From Paenibacillus_G sp049942825 (GTDB taxonomy: Bacteria; Bacillota; Bacilli; Paenibacillales; NBRC-103111): DNA of 64,000 nucleotides. Made by a program: the position numbers and the translations under genes. Shown piece after piece: positions 34,848 to 43,801 of this stretch (position 1 is the stretch's first letter; the number at the start of each line of letters is the position of its first letter). The stretch covers positions 6,510,001-6,574,000 of the forward strand of contig NZ_CP187970.1 of the NCBI RefSeq assembly GCF_049942825.1, in the 5' to 3' direction. The notes under the pieces are model-generated. The model worked only from the letters and a program-made list of their open reading frames with translations. It did not search any database and had not been told where the DNA came from.

Positions 34848-36680
34848 TCACGGCTTCGCATCCTGCTTCGCCAGCACATCCATGACCTCCCGGAAGAGGG
34901 TCAGGGATGTGTTTTTTTGTCCTTCGGGCAGCTGGCCGACCAGCACCGCCACCGCGTAGCGCGGCTTCCCGGCGGGGCCGTAACCGACGAACCAGTGGTT
35001 CTCGCCCGGCTGTCCGTTCCTCAGCGTAATCTGGGCGGTGCCCGATTTGCCCGCGAGCGGCCACTTCGCCTGCTGCAGCGGCTGCCCCGTGCCGCGGGAG
35101 ACCACCCCCTGCATCCACTTCAGCAGTACCTTGGCGGTGGCGGGGCGGATGCCTCCCTCGGTCTGCACCCCGGCGTCCTGGGCCAGACCGCGCAGCTGGG
35201 GCCCGAAAATTTCGTACGGCCGGCCGCTGCGGAAGCGGATGCTGTCCACGAGGCGGGGCGAACGAACCTCGCCCCCGTGCAGCAGCGTCACGACCAGATT
35301 GGCGGCGGCCAGCGGCGTCATCCGTACGTCCCGCTGGCCGATCGAGGTCTGTGCAACCGCCCCCGCATCCTTCGCCTCCGCAGGATCCGCATAGACCGTC
35401 CCGCCCTCTTCACCGTCCCATTGGTGAAGGTGCGGGTGCCCGTGCACATCCCCGCTCCAGCCGACCGTGCCGGTCACTCCCAGCTTCCTGGCGTAGCGCT
35501 CCAGCTGCTCCCCGCCGAGCCGCTCGGCGATCTTCGCGAACGCGACGTTGCACGACTGCGCGTAAGCCTCCTCAAGCGTCAGACGGCCGTGACCGCCCTC
35601 CTTCCAGCACGAGAGCCCGAAGCGGCCGAGCTCGCCCGTGCACTCGAATGTCTCGCCCGGACGGACGGCCTTTGTCTCGAGCGCGGCAGCCGCGGTCACC
35701 GTCTTGAAGACCGAGCCGGGGACCGCCGCCTTCACCGCCCGGCTGCTCCACGCGCCTCCCGAGAGATCCACATGCTCCGGGTCGAAGGCCGGCCGGCTTG
35801 CCGCCGCAACCGTATCCCCGTGCTCCGTATCGAGCACGACGACCGCACCCTCCCGGATGTGCAGCCGCTCCATCCGCGCCTCGATCTCCCGCTGGATGCG
35901 CCCATCCAGCGTGGTAACGACCTGCAGCGGATAGTTCGGATTGTCCGGTGCGATCCGCCGGGCGTCGAGCCCCGGCAGCGCCCGCTTCTCCCCGTCGGTG
36001 AACAGGGAGACGGATGTGGGGCCGAGGCCCTGCAGCCAGGGCTCGAACGTCTTCTCCAGCCCGGCGCCTCCGATCTTGCTCGTGAGCTGGAGCTCTCCCT
36101 TGTGGAACTGGTCCGTGAACTGCTTCGTGATCCGCTCGGGGTTCTGCCCGATGAATCCGATAACCTGGGCGGCCGGCTGGTTCTCCGTATAGCGCTCCTT
36201 GTAGGGCAGCACTCTGAGGCCGGGCAGGCCGAGAGCTTCCAGGCGCCTCGCCTCCGCCGGACTTAGCGCAGCCGGCCGCTCCTCCCGCCGCCACAGCCAG
36301 GGTATCTTCAGCCCGAGGATCAGGCTCTTCCACTCGTTCTGAGGCACGCCTAGGATCCGGGCCGCTTCGGTGTAGCGGTCAGCTTCCGGGCCGCTTTCCA
36401 GGGCCTGCTTGTTCACCGGGAAGAGGGCCAGCACCTGCAGCTCGCGCCCGGTCAGCGGCTCCAGCCGGCGGTCCAGGAAGTCCCCCCTTCCCGAATCCAG
36501 CACAATCCCCTCCGCCCGCTGGATGACGGAGTTCTCTGTAAGATCGATGCCCAGGCCGGCGAAGCTGTGCACGGCCGCCGCCTGGATCCAGAACAGGCGG
36601 ATATTCCACAGGACGAGTACTGCCGTAATTCCGGATAAGACGATAAAGATGCGGTTTTTTCGGACGCCCGGTTCCCTCAT
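34848..36680 (-). CDS. class B penicillin-binding protein (transpeptidase)
   Basis: About 610 residues. Short cytoplasmic tail, one membrane anchor (IFIVLSGITAVLVLWNIRLFW), a PBP dimerisation domain (about 45-230), then the transpeptidase with nucleophile motif SVFK (Ser323-Lys326), SCN (376-378) and KSGT (545-548). Cross-links peptidoglycan stems outside the membrane. By position downstream of the yrrN/yrrO block it corresponds to B. subtilis PbpI (YrrR); udk, greA and yrrS, which lie between in B. subtilis, are missing here. GGAAGGTG precedes the ATG. Confidence 0.88.
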   Translation of the reverse strand: MREPGVRKNRIFIVLSGITAVLVLWNIRLFWIQAAAVHSFAGLGIDLTENSVIQRAEGIVLDSGRGDFLDRRLEPLTGRELQVLALFPVNKQALESGPEADRYTEAARILGVPQNEWKSLILGLKIPWLWRREERPAALSPAEARRLEALGLPGLRVLPYKERYTENQPAAQVIGFIGQNPERITKQFTDQFHKGELQLTSKIGGAGLEKTFEPWLQGLGPTSVSLFTDGEKRALPGLDARRIAPDNPNYPLQVVTTLDGRIQREIEARMERLHIREGAVVVLDTEHGDTVAAASRPAFDPEHVDLSGGAWSSRAVKAAVPGSVFKTVTAAAALETKAVRPGETFECTGELGRFGLSCWKEGGHGRLTLEEAYAQSCNVAFAKIAERLGGEQLERYARKLGVTGTVGWSGDVHGHPHLHQWDGEEGGTVYADPAEAKDAGAVAQTSIGQRDVRMTPLAAANLVVTLLHGGEVRSPRLVDSIRFRSGRPYEIFGPQLRGLAQDAGVQTEGGIRPATAKVLLKWMQGVVSRGTGQPLQQAKWPLAGKSGTAQITLRNGQPGENHWFVGYGPAGKPRYAVAVLVGQLPEGQKNTSLTLFREVMDVLAKQDAKP

Positions 36681-36815
36681 GCTGCACACCTTCCAAGTCT
36701 GTCGAAATTTGGCACAACAGGAATTCATCTCTCAGTATCAACCTACGCCGCCGCATCTAAACCGCACGATGCCATTCGGTTGGTTTCTGTCTTGATCCAA
36801 GCGCCTGCCAACGGC

Positions 36816-36848
36816 AAAAACGCCTTCTCCCAAGCGGGGAAAGGCGTT
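36816..36848 (-). terminator. terminator of the chemotaxis receptor gene
   Basis: On the minus strand AACGCCTT and AAGGCGTT pair (36819-36826 with 36841-36848), followed by five T. Confidence 0.75.
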
Positions 36849-36909
36849 CAGCCGGCGTCCGGGACATTGCCTGCTTCCGGTGCCTGTCAAGTGCTTATCC
36901 ATGAAACGG

Positions 36910-39141
36910 CTATACCTGAAATTTGGTCAGCGACTCCTTCAGCGAGTTGGAGAGCTCCTCCAGCTTCTCCGACAGCCTCACGAGGCCTGTGGAGACTCCG
37001 AGCTGCTCCGAGCTCAGCGAAGCGACCTGCTCCGATGTGGCGGACGACTCCTCAGCCACCGCACTGACATTGGCCATCGCGTCGGTCAGCACCAGCTGCG
37101 AGGCTTCGAGCTGGGAGATCGACTCCGTCACCTCGGAGAGGCGCCCGATGAGTCCGCTCATCTGCTCGTCCACCTGCTCGAAGATCGAGCCGGCTTCCTT
37201 CACCGAGGAGATCTGCTCTTGGAAGATCGGATAGGCCTGGGACAGCACGCCCACGGTCTCTTCGATCTCCTTCTGAATCTTGGCGGTGATCTGGCCTACG
37301 ATATCGATGGACTGCTTCGACTGGTCAGCAAGCTTGCGGATCTCATCGGCCACCACCATGAAGCCTTTGCCCGCTTCTCCGGCCCGCGCCGCCTCGATCG
37401 TGGCGTTGAGCGACAGGATATTCGTCTGCTTGGTCATGCTGCGGAGCACATCAAGAATCTTCACGATGGAGCCCGTGCTCTCCTTCAGGTTATCCACCTT
37501 CTCGACCATCGACCGGGTCATCGTTTCGGTCGTGTTCGTCTTGCCGATGAGCTCCGACATATATTCGATGCCCTGCTTACTGGAATGCTGCACCTCTGAA
37601 GCGGAAGTTCCCATCACGACATTGGATTCGACCACGCTCTTCATCTGGGTCGAGATTTGGTACGTCAGCTCATTGCCCCGCTCCGATTCCATGGCGAGCG
37701 AGGTCGCGCCTCCGGCAATCTCCTCGGTGGCTACGGCGATCTCCTTGGCGGAAGACGCCGTCTTCTTCGATACGTCGGAGAGCTCCGCCGCCGTATCGAG
37801 CACTTCCTGCGCAGAATGGTTCGTCTGCCGGACAAGCGCGGTGATCTTTTCCATCATCTCGTTGAAGCTTCGGCCGAGCTGCCCGATTTCGTCCTCGCTC
37901 TTCACTTCCATGCGGACCGTCAGGTTGCCCTGCTCGCCTTCCTTCATCAGGTTGCGGAGCAGCACCAGCGGGCGGCCGATCATCCGGATGATGAAGTAGC
38001 CGATACCCACCGCCATGATCATGGCGATGACAGCCATCACCCAGGTCATCGTAAAGATTTTCTTCGCATCCTTCACGAGCTGGTCGACCGGCATCGCACC
38101 GACGAGAAGCCAGCCCGTCTTCTCGGACTTGTAATAGACGATCTGCGTATCTTCCTTGTCGCTCAGCAGACTGCCCTTCGTTTCATTCAGCTTCTCCTTG
38201 GTCACGCCGAGGGCGCTGTCCTGCCCGATCAATCCGTTATCTACAGCGGAGATCGTCTTGAGCTCCGGGTTTACGATCAGGGTACGCCCGCCTTCGCCCA
38301 TGTTGATCTCGGCGACTTCCTTGCTCAGCGTCTCTCCCTGAATCTCCATCAGAAGTACGGCCTGCACGCTGCTCGAGGTCGTATCCCGGAGCAGACGGCT
38401 GAGACCATAGGTCGGGGTTCCCCCGAAGCCGATGCCATCCGAATACCCCTTCGGGTTGGTCTCCATCCAGTACGGACGTCCGCCCTCCTCCACGGCTTTC
38501 TTGAACCACTCTTCTTCAGCAACCTTCTTCGTCGGCGACATGCTGCCCCCTACCGAGCTGAGCAGCTCGCCTTTGGAATCGAACAGGTAGATTGACTTCA
38601 AGGTTTTGTTCGAAAAAGCGAACACGTTGAGCCGCTCGCCCAGCTCCCGCCGCAGCTGGAGGAAATCGAAGCTTCCCTTGTCCAAAGAAGCCGACTTCAG
38701 CAATGCATCCTTGATGAAGCCGTCAAGCATTACCTGCATCGAGAGATCTTCGTATACGGCGTACATGAGATCAAGCTTCTGCCCCGCCTGCGCGATGGTT
38801 CCCTCCGAAGCTTCGCCGACCTTCGTCTGAATCACACCCTTGGAGATACTGTAGGAGGTTAGACCGACCGTCAGAACAAAGAATAGAATCGATACGAAAA
38901 AAATCAAAAACAACTTGGCCCCTACCGACTTCACCAGCTGGCTCAGCCGGACCTCCCGCTTCGTGCCTGCCGCCCGAATGACGGCCGCCGTTCCTTTGAC
39001 CGTCCCCTTCAGCGCCCCTCTGGCTGCTGCCTTGGCTGTCCGCCGCGCCTTGTCCCCAAGCCCGCTCTCCTGCAGCTTCTGCTTGGCGCTGCGCCCTTCC
39101 CGTGCCAGCCTGGATTTGATTGTTGCCCACTGCTCTTTCAC
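36910..39141 (-). CDS. methyl-accepting chemotaxis protein
   Basis: 743 residues. An unusual basic cytoplasmic N-terminus of about 75 residues (GDKARRTAKAAARGALKG) precedes TM1 (LFLIFFVSILFFVLTVGL). Then come an extracellular dCache-like sensor of about 260 residues (GMGG-type loop at YSDGIGFGGTPTYGLSRLL), TM2 (MAVIAMIMAVGIGYFII), a HAMP domain (RPLVLLRNLMKEGEQGN) and the signalling hairpin, whose tip (EAARAGEAGKGFMVVADEIRKLA) contacts CheA/CheW. The ligand is unknown. It is inserted between the PBP gene and yrrO relative to B. subtilis order and has its own promoter and terminator. Confidence 0.92.
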   Translation of the reverse strand: MKEQWATIKSRLAREGRSAKQKLQESGLGDKARRTAKAAARGALKGTVKGTAAVIRAAGTKREVRLSQLVKSVGAKLFLIFFVSILFFVLTVGLTSYSISKGVIQTKVGEASEGTIAQAGQKLDLMYAVYEDLSMQVMLDGFIKDALLKSASLDKGSFDFLQLRRELGERLNVFAFSNKTLKSIYLFDSKGELLSSVGGSMSPTKKVAEEEWFKKAVEEGGRPYWMETNPKGYSDGIGFGGTPTYGLSRLLRDTTSSSVQAVLLMEIQGETLSKEVAEINMGEGGRTLIVNPELKTISAVDNGLIGQDSALGVTKEKLNETKGSLLSDKEDTQIVYYKSEKTGWLLVGAMPVDQLVKDAKKIFTMTWVMAVIAMIMAVGIGYFIIRMIGRPLVLLRNLMKEGEQGNLTVRMEVKSEDEIGQLGRSFNEMMEKITALVRQTNHSAQEVLDTAAELSDVSKKTASSAKEIAVATEEIAGGATSLAMESERGNELTYQISTQMKSVVESNVVMGTSASEVQHSSKQGIEYMSELIGKTNTTETMTRSMVEKVDNLKESTGSIVKILDVLRSMTKQTNILSLNATIEAARAGEAGKGFMVVADEIRKLADQSKQSIDIVGQITAKIQKEIEETVGVLSQAYPIFQEQISSVKEAGSIFEQVDEQMSGLIGRLSEVTESISQLEASQLVLTDAMANVSAVAEESSATSEQVASLSSEQLGVSTGLVRLSEKLEELSNSLKESLTKFQV

Positions 39142-39353
39142 ATGTACCCACCCCTATGTAAGTTAGATTTCATGAAAGGATAGAAAAAATGGGGAATGCC
39201 AATGTAAATGTAATCGCATACATAAAGTATTCGACATTTTACGCTCTATTCCTTCCTGATCTTACAATAACGTTGTGAAAAAAGACCTATAAATACTGGT
39301 AAAAGCTAGTCCCTAGCTCCTCTTTGGAAGGAGGTTCCAGCATCTCTTACTTT

Positions 39354-39381
39354 ATATCGGGACATGCGTCCCCATTTGTTA
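39354..39381 (-). promoter_or_regulatory. candidate SigD (motility) promoter of the mcp gene
   Basis: On the minus strand TAAC, 16 bases, then CCCGATAT resembles the Bacillus SigD consensus TAAA-N15-GCCGATAT with one mismatch in each half. Chemotaxis receptors are typical SigD targets. It is about 215 bases before the ATG. Confidence 0.45.
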
Positions 39382-39494
39382 GATCTTGGCGAATTTTTTA
39401 CTTCAGATGAACGGCTTCGCCATCCTTATTGGCGGTCCCCGTTTGTCTAGGCAGCTGCAAGCCGATGTGACACACCTTACTAGCGGAATCCATT

Positions 39495-39522
39495 AAAAAA
39501 AGCCGCAGCGGCCGCTGCGGCT
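39495..39522 (-). terminator. terminator of the U32 operon
   Basis: A perfect palindrome AGCCGCAGCGG/CCGCTGCGGCT (39501-39522) followed on the minus strand by seven T; 12 bases after the stop. Confidence 0.85.
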
Positions 39523-39533
39523 TCCTTGCTTCC

Positions 39534-40811
39534 TTATTTACCGAACTTCTTGCGCATCATATCGAGCGGCTTTACCGGCGCTTCCACCTTCATGCGGATG
39601 AGCTGCAGCGGATGTCTTGCGGCATCCAGCTTGTCGCCTTCCTGGCTGAAGATCTCCGGCACCACCTGCTTGAAGAACGTGCCCTTCGGTCCGAAGAATT
39701 CGACCTCCTGGCCCGGCTTGAAGTGGTTGCGCTGCTGGATCAGCGCCGTTCCGGTCGCTTCGTCATACTCCATGACCACCCCGACGAAGTCGTAAGGAGC
39801 GGCTTTCTCCTCCGGCTCGAAGATATGATCCTCGTGCCCCGGGGAGTCGTAGAAGAAGCCCGTGTTCAGGGGCCGGTTAGCGGCCTTCTGAATCTCGTAG
39901 AGCCACTGCGGGTTCATCTGATAATTCTCCGGATCCTCGAAGTAAGCGTCGATGGCCTGGCGGTACGCATTGACGACCGTGGCCACATAGTGCACGCTCT
40001 TCATCCGGCCCTCGATCTTGAACGAATCCACGCCCGCACGGATCAGATCCGGCACATGCTCGATCATGCAGAGGTCCTTCGAGCTCATCGAGAACGGGTT
40101 GTCGCCCTCCTGGAAGAGCGGAATCTCCTTGATGCCGATCTGCGTGTCCTCTTCCGTCGTGAACAGGTCGTACTTCCAGCGGCAGGACTGCGAGCAGCCC
40201 CCGCGGTTCGAATCGCGGTCCGTGAAGTGGTTCGATAGCACGCAGCGTCCGGAGTACGAGGAGCACATCGCCCCGTGGACGAACACCTCGATCTCCATCT
40301 CGACGTTCTCTTTGATCTCGCGGATCTCTTCCATCGTCGCTTCCCGCGCCAGTACGACGCGGTCGATGCCTTCTTCCTTCCAGAACTGCACCGCGCCCGC
40401 ATTCATCGTGGACTGCTGGGTGCTCAGGTGGATCTCCAGCTTCGGCGCCGCGCGTTTACAGGTCTCGATGATGACCGGGTCCGCGACGATAATCGCATGC
40501 ACGCCGGCATCCTGGATCCCCTTCAGATAAGCTTCAATGCCTTCGATATCCTCATTGTGGGCGTAGATGTTGGTCGCCACGAACACCTTCGCGCCGTATT
40601 TCTCCGCGAACTCCACGCCCTCCCGCATTTCTTCGAACGTAAAGTTGTCCGCATTGGAGCGCAGTCCGTACTGCTGCCCCCCGATATAGACCGCATCGGC
40701 GCCGTAGTGCACCGCAAACTTCAGCTTCTCGAGGCTGCCTGCCGGCGCCAGCACCTCCGGCTTCTCGAACCGGATGCGTTTACCGAGCAGCTGCTCTCTC
40801 ATCAAGGTCAT
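39534..40811 (-). CDS. trhP2: U32 family protein, tRNA 5-hydroxyuridine synthesis (YrrO/TrhP2-like)
   Basis: About 425 residues. TIM-barrel U32 protein: EVLAPAGSLEKLKFAVHYGADAVYIG at the start, then the Cys-rich U32 signature (HGAMCSSYSGRCVLSNHFTDRDSNRGGCSQSCRW), which probably holds an Fe-S cluster, and a C-terminal barrel (EVEFFGP). Long annotated as collagenase-like protease; in B. subtilis and E. coli these proteins are needed, with prephenate, for 5-hydroxyuridine at tRNA wobble position 34. ATG 40811 is chosen because AGAGGTG is six bases upstream. It pairs with the upstream yrrN-like gene. Confidence 0.85.
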   Translation of the reverse strand: MTLMREQLLGKRIRFEKPEVLAPAGSLEKLKFAVHYGADAVYIGGQQYGLRSNADNFTFEEMREGVEFAEKYGAKVFVATNIYAHNEDIEGIEAYLKGIQDAGVHAIIVADPVIIETCKRAAPKLEIHLSTQQSTMNAGAVQFWKEEGIDRVVLAREATMEEIREIKENVEMEIEVFVHGAMCSSYSGRCVLSNHFTDRDSNRGGCSQSCRWKYDLFTTEEDTQIGIKEIPLFQEGDNPFSMSSKDLCMIEHVPDLIRAGVDSFKIEGRMKSVHYVATVVNAYRQAIDAYFEDPENYQMNPQWLYEIQKAANRPLNTGFFYDSPGHEDHIFEPEEKAAPYDFVGVVMEYDEATGTALIQQRNHFKPGQEVEFFGPKGTFFKQVVPEIFSQEGDKLDAARHPLQLIRMKVEAPVKPLDMMRKKFGK

Positions 40812-40844
40812 GATGTTCACCTCTCTATTCGTTCGTTCCTTGGA

Positions 40845-41789
40845 TTAATAGACCTGCTCTTTGAAGAAAAAGCCGTAGCTCAGCTCGCGGTTCGGATCCT
40901 GGAGCGCCCGGATCTCATCCAGCCATTCCTCCTGGAACTCGTACCCTGCCGGATCGGCCGTATAAGCATCGATCACCTTGCGGTAGCTGCGGATCACCGC
41001 TTCGTTGTACTCCACAGGCTTCAGCAGCGATTCGAGCTTCAGCGAATCGATACCGCCCTCCATCAATTCATGCAGCGAGTCAAGCATGCACATATCGTCC
41101 GAGCTCATGATATGCGTGCCGTTCTCATCCTCATACACGGGGAAGCGCTCCTCCGGACGCTCCTGCTCGATTAGGAACAGGCCCTCCTCCTTGCTCAGCT
41201 CCTCGCGGGAAATCGTCTCGAAGCGGCCCTGATGCTCCTGATAATTCTGGAGCAGACTGCGCTTCGAATGATATATATTCGTAATGCCGTGCACCTGGAC
41301 CTGCACTTCCATCGTGCCTTCCAGCTGACGGGCGATCTCCAGCGTCTCCTCCAGGTTCAGCTCGCGGGCAAGTACCATCCGCACCGCCCCCTTGGAGCCC
41401 CAGTAGCGCGCCGTCTCGTAGTTGGTGGAGGTCATCTCCGCATTCCAGTGCAGCTCCACGTCCGGAGCCGCCTGGCGTGCGGCGATCAGCACGGCCGGGT
41501 CGCCGAAGACGGCGCCGTCCACGCGGACCTCCTGCAGCTTGGCCATATAGGCCTTGAGGTCCGGCAGGATGCGGTTATCCATAATGTTGTTGACCGCCGC
41601 ATAGATGCGCGCCCCGCGGGCATGAGCCCACTCCAGCAGCGCGCCGAGCTCCTCTGCGGGCACCTCGCCCGGCAGACGCATCCCGAAGCGGTGCTCGCCG
41701 ACCAGCACGGCGTCGGCTCCCGCTTCGATATAACGGCGGGCTTCCTCGGCAGAGCCGGCCGGGATGAGCAGTTCCGGTTTTTTCACCAT
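40845..41789 (-). CDS. trhP1: U32 family protein, partner of YrrO (YrrN/TrhP1-like)
   Basis: About 314 residues, the short U32 partner. ELLIPAGSAEEARRYIEAGADAVLVGEHRFGMR begins the barrel; it lacks the full Cys signature of its neighbour, as YrrN does. It acts with YrrO in tRNA wobble hydroxylation. ATG 41789 has AAGGGA upstream; the frame further upstream overlaps mltG and is not conserved-looking. Directly downstream of mltG (34-base gap). B. subtilis has yrrM (trmR, methylating ho5U to mo5U) between these two genes; here it is absent. Confidence 0.85.
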   Translation of the reverse strand: MVKKPELLIPAGSAEEARRYIEAGADAVLVGEHRFGMRLPGEVPAEELGALLEWAHARGARIYAAVNNIMDNRILPDLKAYMAKLQEVRVDGAVFGDPAVLIAARQAAPDVELHWNAEMTSTNYETARYWGSKGAVRMVLARELNLEETLEIARQLEGTMEVQVQVHGITNIYHSKRSLLQNYQEHQGRFETISREELSKEEGLFLIEQERPEERFPVYEDENGTHIMSSDDMCMLDSLHELMEGGIDSLKLESLLKPVEYNEAVIRSYRKVIDAYTADPAGYEFQEEWLDEIRALQDPNRELSYGFFFKEQVY

Positions 41790-41823
41790 AACGTTCCCTT
41801 CTTTTCCTTGAAGTGGTGTAGTT

Positions 41824-42903
41824 CTAAGGACTGCCGGCTTTGTTGCTCTCGGCAATGTTCTTCTTATGCTGCTCGAAGGTTTCGGCAAACAGGTGCCCCA
41901 TCGTGCCGTCCTTCTTCGTTACGTAGAACAGGTAGCTCGTCGTCTCCGGATAGAGCGCCGCTTCGATGGAGGCAAGCGACGGACTCGCGATCGGTCCGGG
42001 AGGCAGACCTTTATTGAGATAAGTATTATAAGGGCTGACCACTTCGAGATCCTTGTGCAGCAGTCTCTCCTTCGGCTTGTCCAGCAGATACTGGATCGTC
42101 GCGTCGATCTGAAGAGGCATGTCCTGCTTCAGCCTGTTCTGGATCACGCCGCTGACGATCTTCCGCTCCTCGTCCACGACCACCTCGCGTTCGATCAAGG
42201 AAGCGATGGTCAGCACCTCATGGAAGGTCAAACCGCGTTCTTTCATAACGTCCTGCCATCCCTTGGGCAGCTCTTCCAGCCTTCGGCCGAGCTCCCGCAC
42301 CATCGTATCCACAATCTCCTGCGGCTTCGCGTCCTTCTTCCATTCATACGTCTCCGGGAAAAGGTACCCTTCCAGCCGGTGACGCAGCTTGGCATCCGGC
42401 GCCGGCAGTGCCGGCAGGCCTTCCGTTCCCTCGGACGGCCGGTAGCTGTCCGCCACAGCCAACAGGTCTGCGGCCTTCAGGCCCTCCTGCTCCTCCAGCT
42501 TCCGAGCGATCTGAAGCAGCGTGAAGCCTTCCGGAACGGTGAGCCGCAGTCCGGCTTCCTTGACCGTCTCTCCGCTGTTGAGCTTGGCGATAATCTCATC
42601 GGCCGTCGCACCCGGTGCCCACTCGTATTCGCCCGCCTGGAACCGCCCTCCCTCACCCTTGTACCGGAGATACAAGGTGAACATCCGGCTGTCCCGAATA
42701 AGTCCCTTGGCCTCCAGCTCGTGAGCCAGCTGGGCCGTCGAGGTGCCCGGCGGGTACGAGATCCGCACCGCGGCAGCGGAAGTAGACGGCGGCTGGAGTG
42801 CGCTGCGGATATACCACACGGCAGCCGCGGCTGCCGTCAAAATGATAAAAATGCTTACTACGCCCCAACGCCGGGAGCGTCTGCGCGATGCTGTCCTATC
42901 CAC
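41824..42903 (-). CDS. mltG: endolytic murein transglycosylase
   Basis: 359 residues. Short basic cytoplasmic tail, one membrane segment (WGVVSIFIILTAAAAAVWYI), a LysM-like subdomain (TVPEGFTLLQIARKL) and the YceG catalytic domain. The catalytic Glu is in LTIASLIEREV, followed by VIQNRL, IDATIQYLL and LPPGPIASPS. It cuts nascent glycan strands and sets their length. The frame begins at a GTG; its ribosome site (GGGGAGC) is about 13 bases away, so the start is not certain. A terminator-like hairpin precedes it. Confidence 0.92.
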   Translation of the reverse strand: MDRTASRRRSRRWGVVSIFIILTAAAAAVWYIRSALQPPSTSAAAVRISYPPGTSTAQLAHELEAKGLIRDSRMFTLYLRYKGEGGRFQAGEYEWAPGATADEIIAKLNSGETVKEAGLRLTVPEGFTLLQIARKLEEQEGLKAADLLAVADSYRPSEGTEGLPALPAPDAKLRHRLEGYLFPETYEWKKDAKPQEIVDTMVRELGRRLEELPKGWQDVMKERGLTFHEVLTIASLIEREVVVDEERKIVSGVIQNRLKQDMPLQIDATIQYLLDKPKERLLHKDLEVVSPYNTYLNKGLPPGPIASPSLASIEAALYPETTSYLFYVTKKDGTMGHLFAETFEQHKKNIAESNKAGSP

Positions 42904-42950
42904 GTCGCGTTGCTGCTCCCCTTTCTGCTAGCTTTGCCCGGCTTCAAAAT

Positions 42951-42974
42951 AAAAAGAGCGGATTGTCTCCGCTC
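42951..42974 (-). terminator. terminator between the DUF1292 gene and mltG
   Basis: On the minus strand GAGCGGA and TCCGCTC pair around five bases, followed by TTTTT. It may attenuate read-through into mltG. Confidence 0.7.
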
Positions 42975-43095
42975 CAGGCTTCCCTGCTTGCTCCCTTCGG
43001 CTCCGGACGCGCAGCAGCACTCTGCTGCATGAAGCAATCCGGCAGCAGAACGCAGAGCCGGGGAATTCTGCGAACTCCCCGCAGGTAACAGCGCA

Positions 43096-43401
43096 TTATA
43101 TCGTATCTTCCGCCGGGAAAGTCCATTCATCGAAGAGTTCGGAGATGTTCTCCCACTCGTCGTCATCGTCGATCGTCTCCAGCTCGAGCTCCCCGTCAGC
43201 CTTCGCGGCGACGCGGAAAATCTCCGGTTCATCTTCCTTGCCCGGCTTGGCCTTCTCGAGCATCGCATAGCCTTGGCCGTTCAGCATGAGCTCGGCGGTA
43301 ATCCGGTACACAACGGATTCCTGCCCCTCATCATACAAAATAATATCATCTCCGAACACGTCCCGCAACTGGCGTGTCGGCTGTGCTTCCGGTGCGCTCA
43401 A
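43096..43401 (-). CDS. DUF1292 family protein (YrzB-like), second copy
   Basis: About 101 residues. DDIILYDEGQESVVYRITAELMLNGQGYAMLE ... ELETIDDDDEWENISELFDEW matches the acidic YrzB/DUF1292 fold. The start is inferred to be TTG at 43401, nine bases after GAGGAGG; the open frame upstream of it reads as unnatural Arg-rich sequence. It lies directly after another DUF1292 gene and both end with the same IDD(D/E)EEW-type motif. Function unknown. Confidence 0.7.
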   Translation of the reverse strand: MSAPEAQPTRQLRDVFGDDIILYDEGQESVVYRITAELMLNGQGYAMLEKAKPGKEDEPEIFRVAAKADGELELETIDDDDEWENISELFDEWTFPAEDTI

Positions 43402-43466
43402 ACGGATGGGCCTCCTCGGCAGACAGCCTGTGCCCGGAACTTGCGGCACAGGCTCTGTATGCGTAA

Positions 43467-43787
43467 TTAGGATTTGGATTCTTCTTCCTCTTCGTCGAAC
43501 TCTTCCATGAGCGTGTTGAAGGTTTCTTCGACGATGTTCCATTCTTCTTCGTCGTCAATCGTGTAGAGCTGCAGATCGTCGCCGTCTTCTTCATAGCGGA
43601 ACGCATACACTTCGTCGGATTCCTCATCGGCATCGACAGGAACAACCATCATGTACTTTTTGTCCGAGCCGTCCACCTCGAATTTCATGATGACTTCAAA
43701 CTCTTCTTCGTTGCCTTCCTCATCCGGAATGTAAATGATCTCGGGCTCTTCCTGCAGCTGTTCTTGGATTTGGTCTTTGTCTGACAT
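43467..43787 (-). CDS. yrzB: DUF1292 family protein (YrzB)
   Basis: 106 residues, very acidic. IIYIPDEEGNEEEFEVIMKFEVDGSDKKYMMVVPVDADE and LYTIDDEEEWNIVEETFNTLMEE define DUF1292. Function unknown, but it is part of the conserved alaS-ireB-ruvX-yrzB-mltG cluster of Firmicutes. Follows ruvX with a 14-base gap and GAGGTGAAGG before its ATG. Confidence 0.85.
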   Translation of the reverse strand: MSDKDQIQEQLQEEPEIIYIPDEEGNEEEFEVIMKFEVDGSDKKYMMVVPVDADEESDEVYAFRYEEDGDDLQLYTIDDEEEWNIVEETFNTLMEEFDEEEEESKS

Positions 43788-43801
43788 GTTCCTTCACCTC
43801 T

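Larger units (their letters stand above)
39142..39533. other. 390-bp region upstream of the chemotaxis receptor gene
   Basis: Contains a candidate SigD promoter (39354-39381), a long AT-rich leader to the mcp start and the yrrO terminator. I looked for a c-di-GMP riboswitch consensus here and did not find one. Confidence 0.5.

Noticed and set aside
39142..39480. c-di-GMP riboswitch upstream of the mcp gene
   Set aside because: Looked for the GEMM core motifs and did not find them; only a small GGGAC-GCAT-GTCCC hairpin is present.
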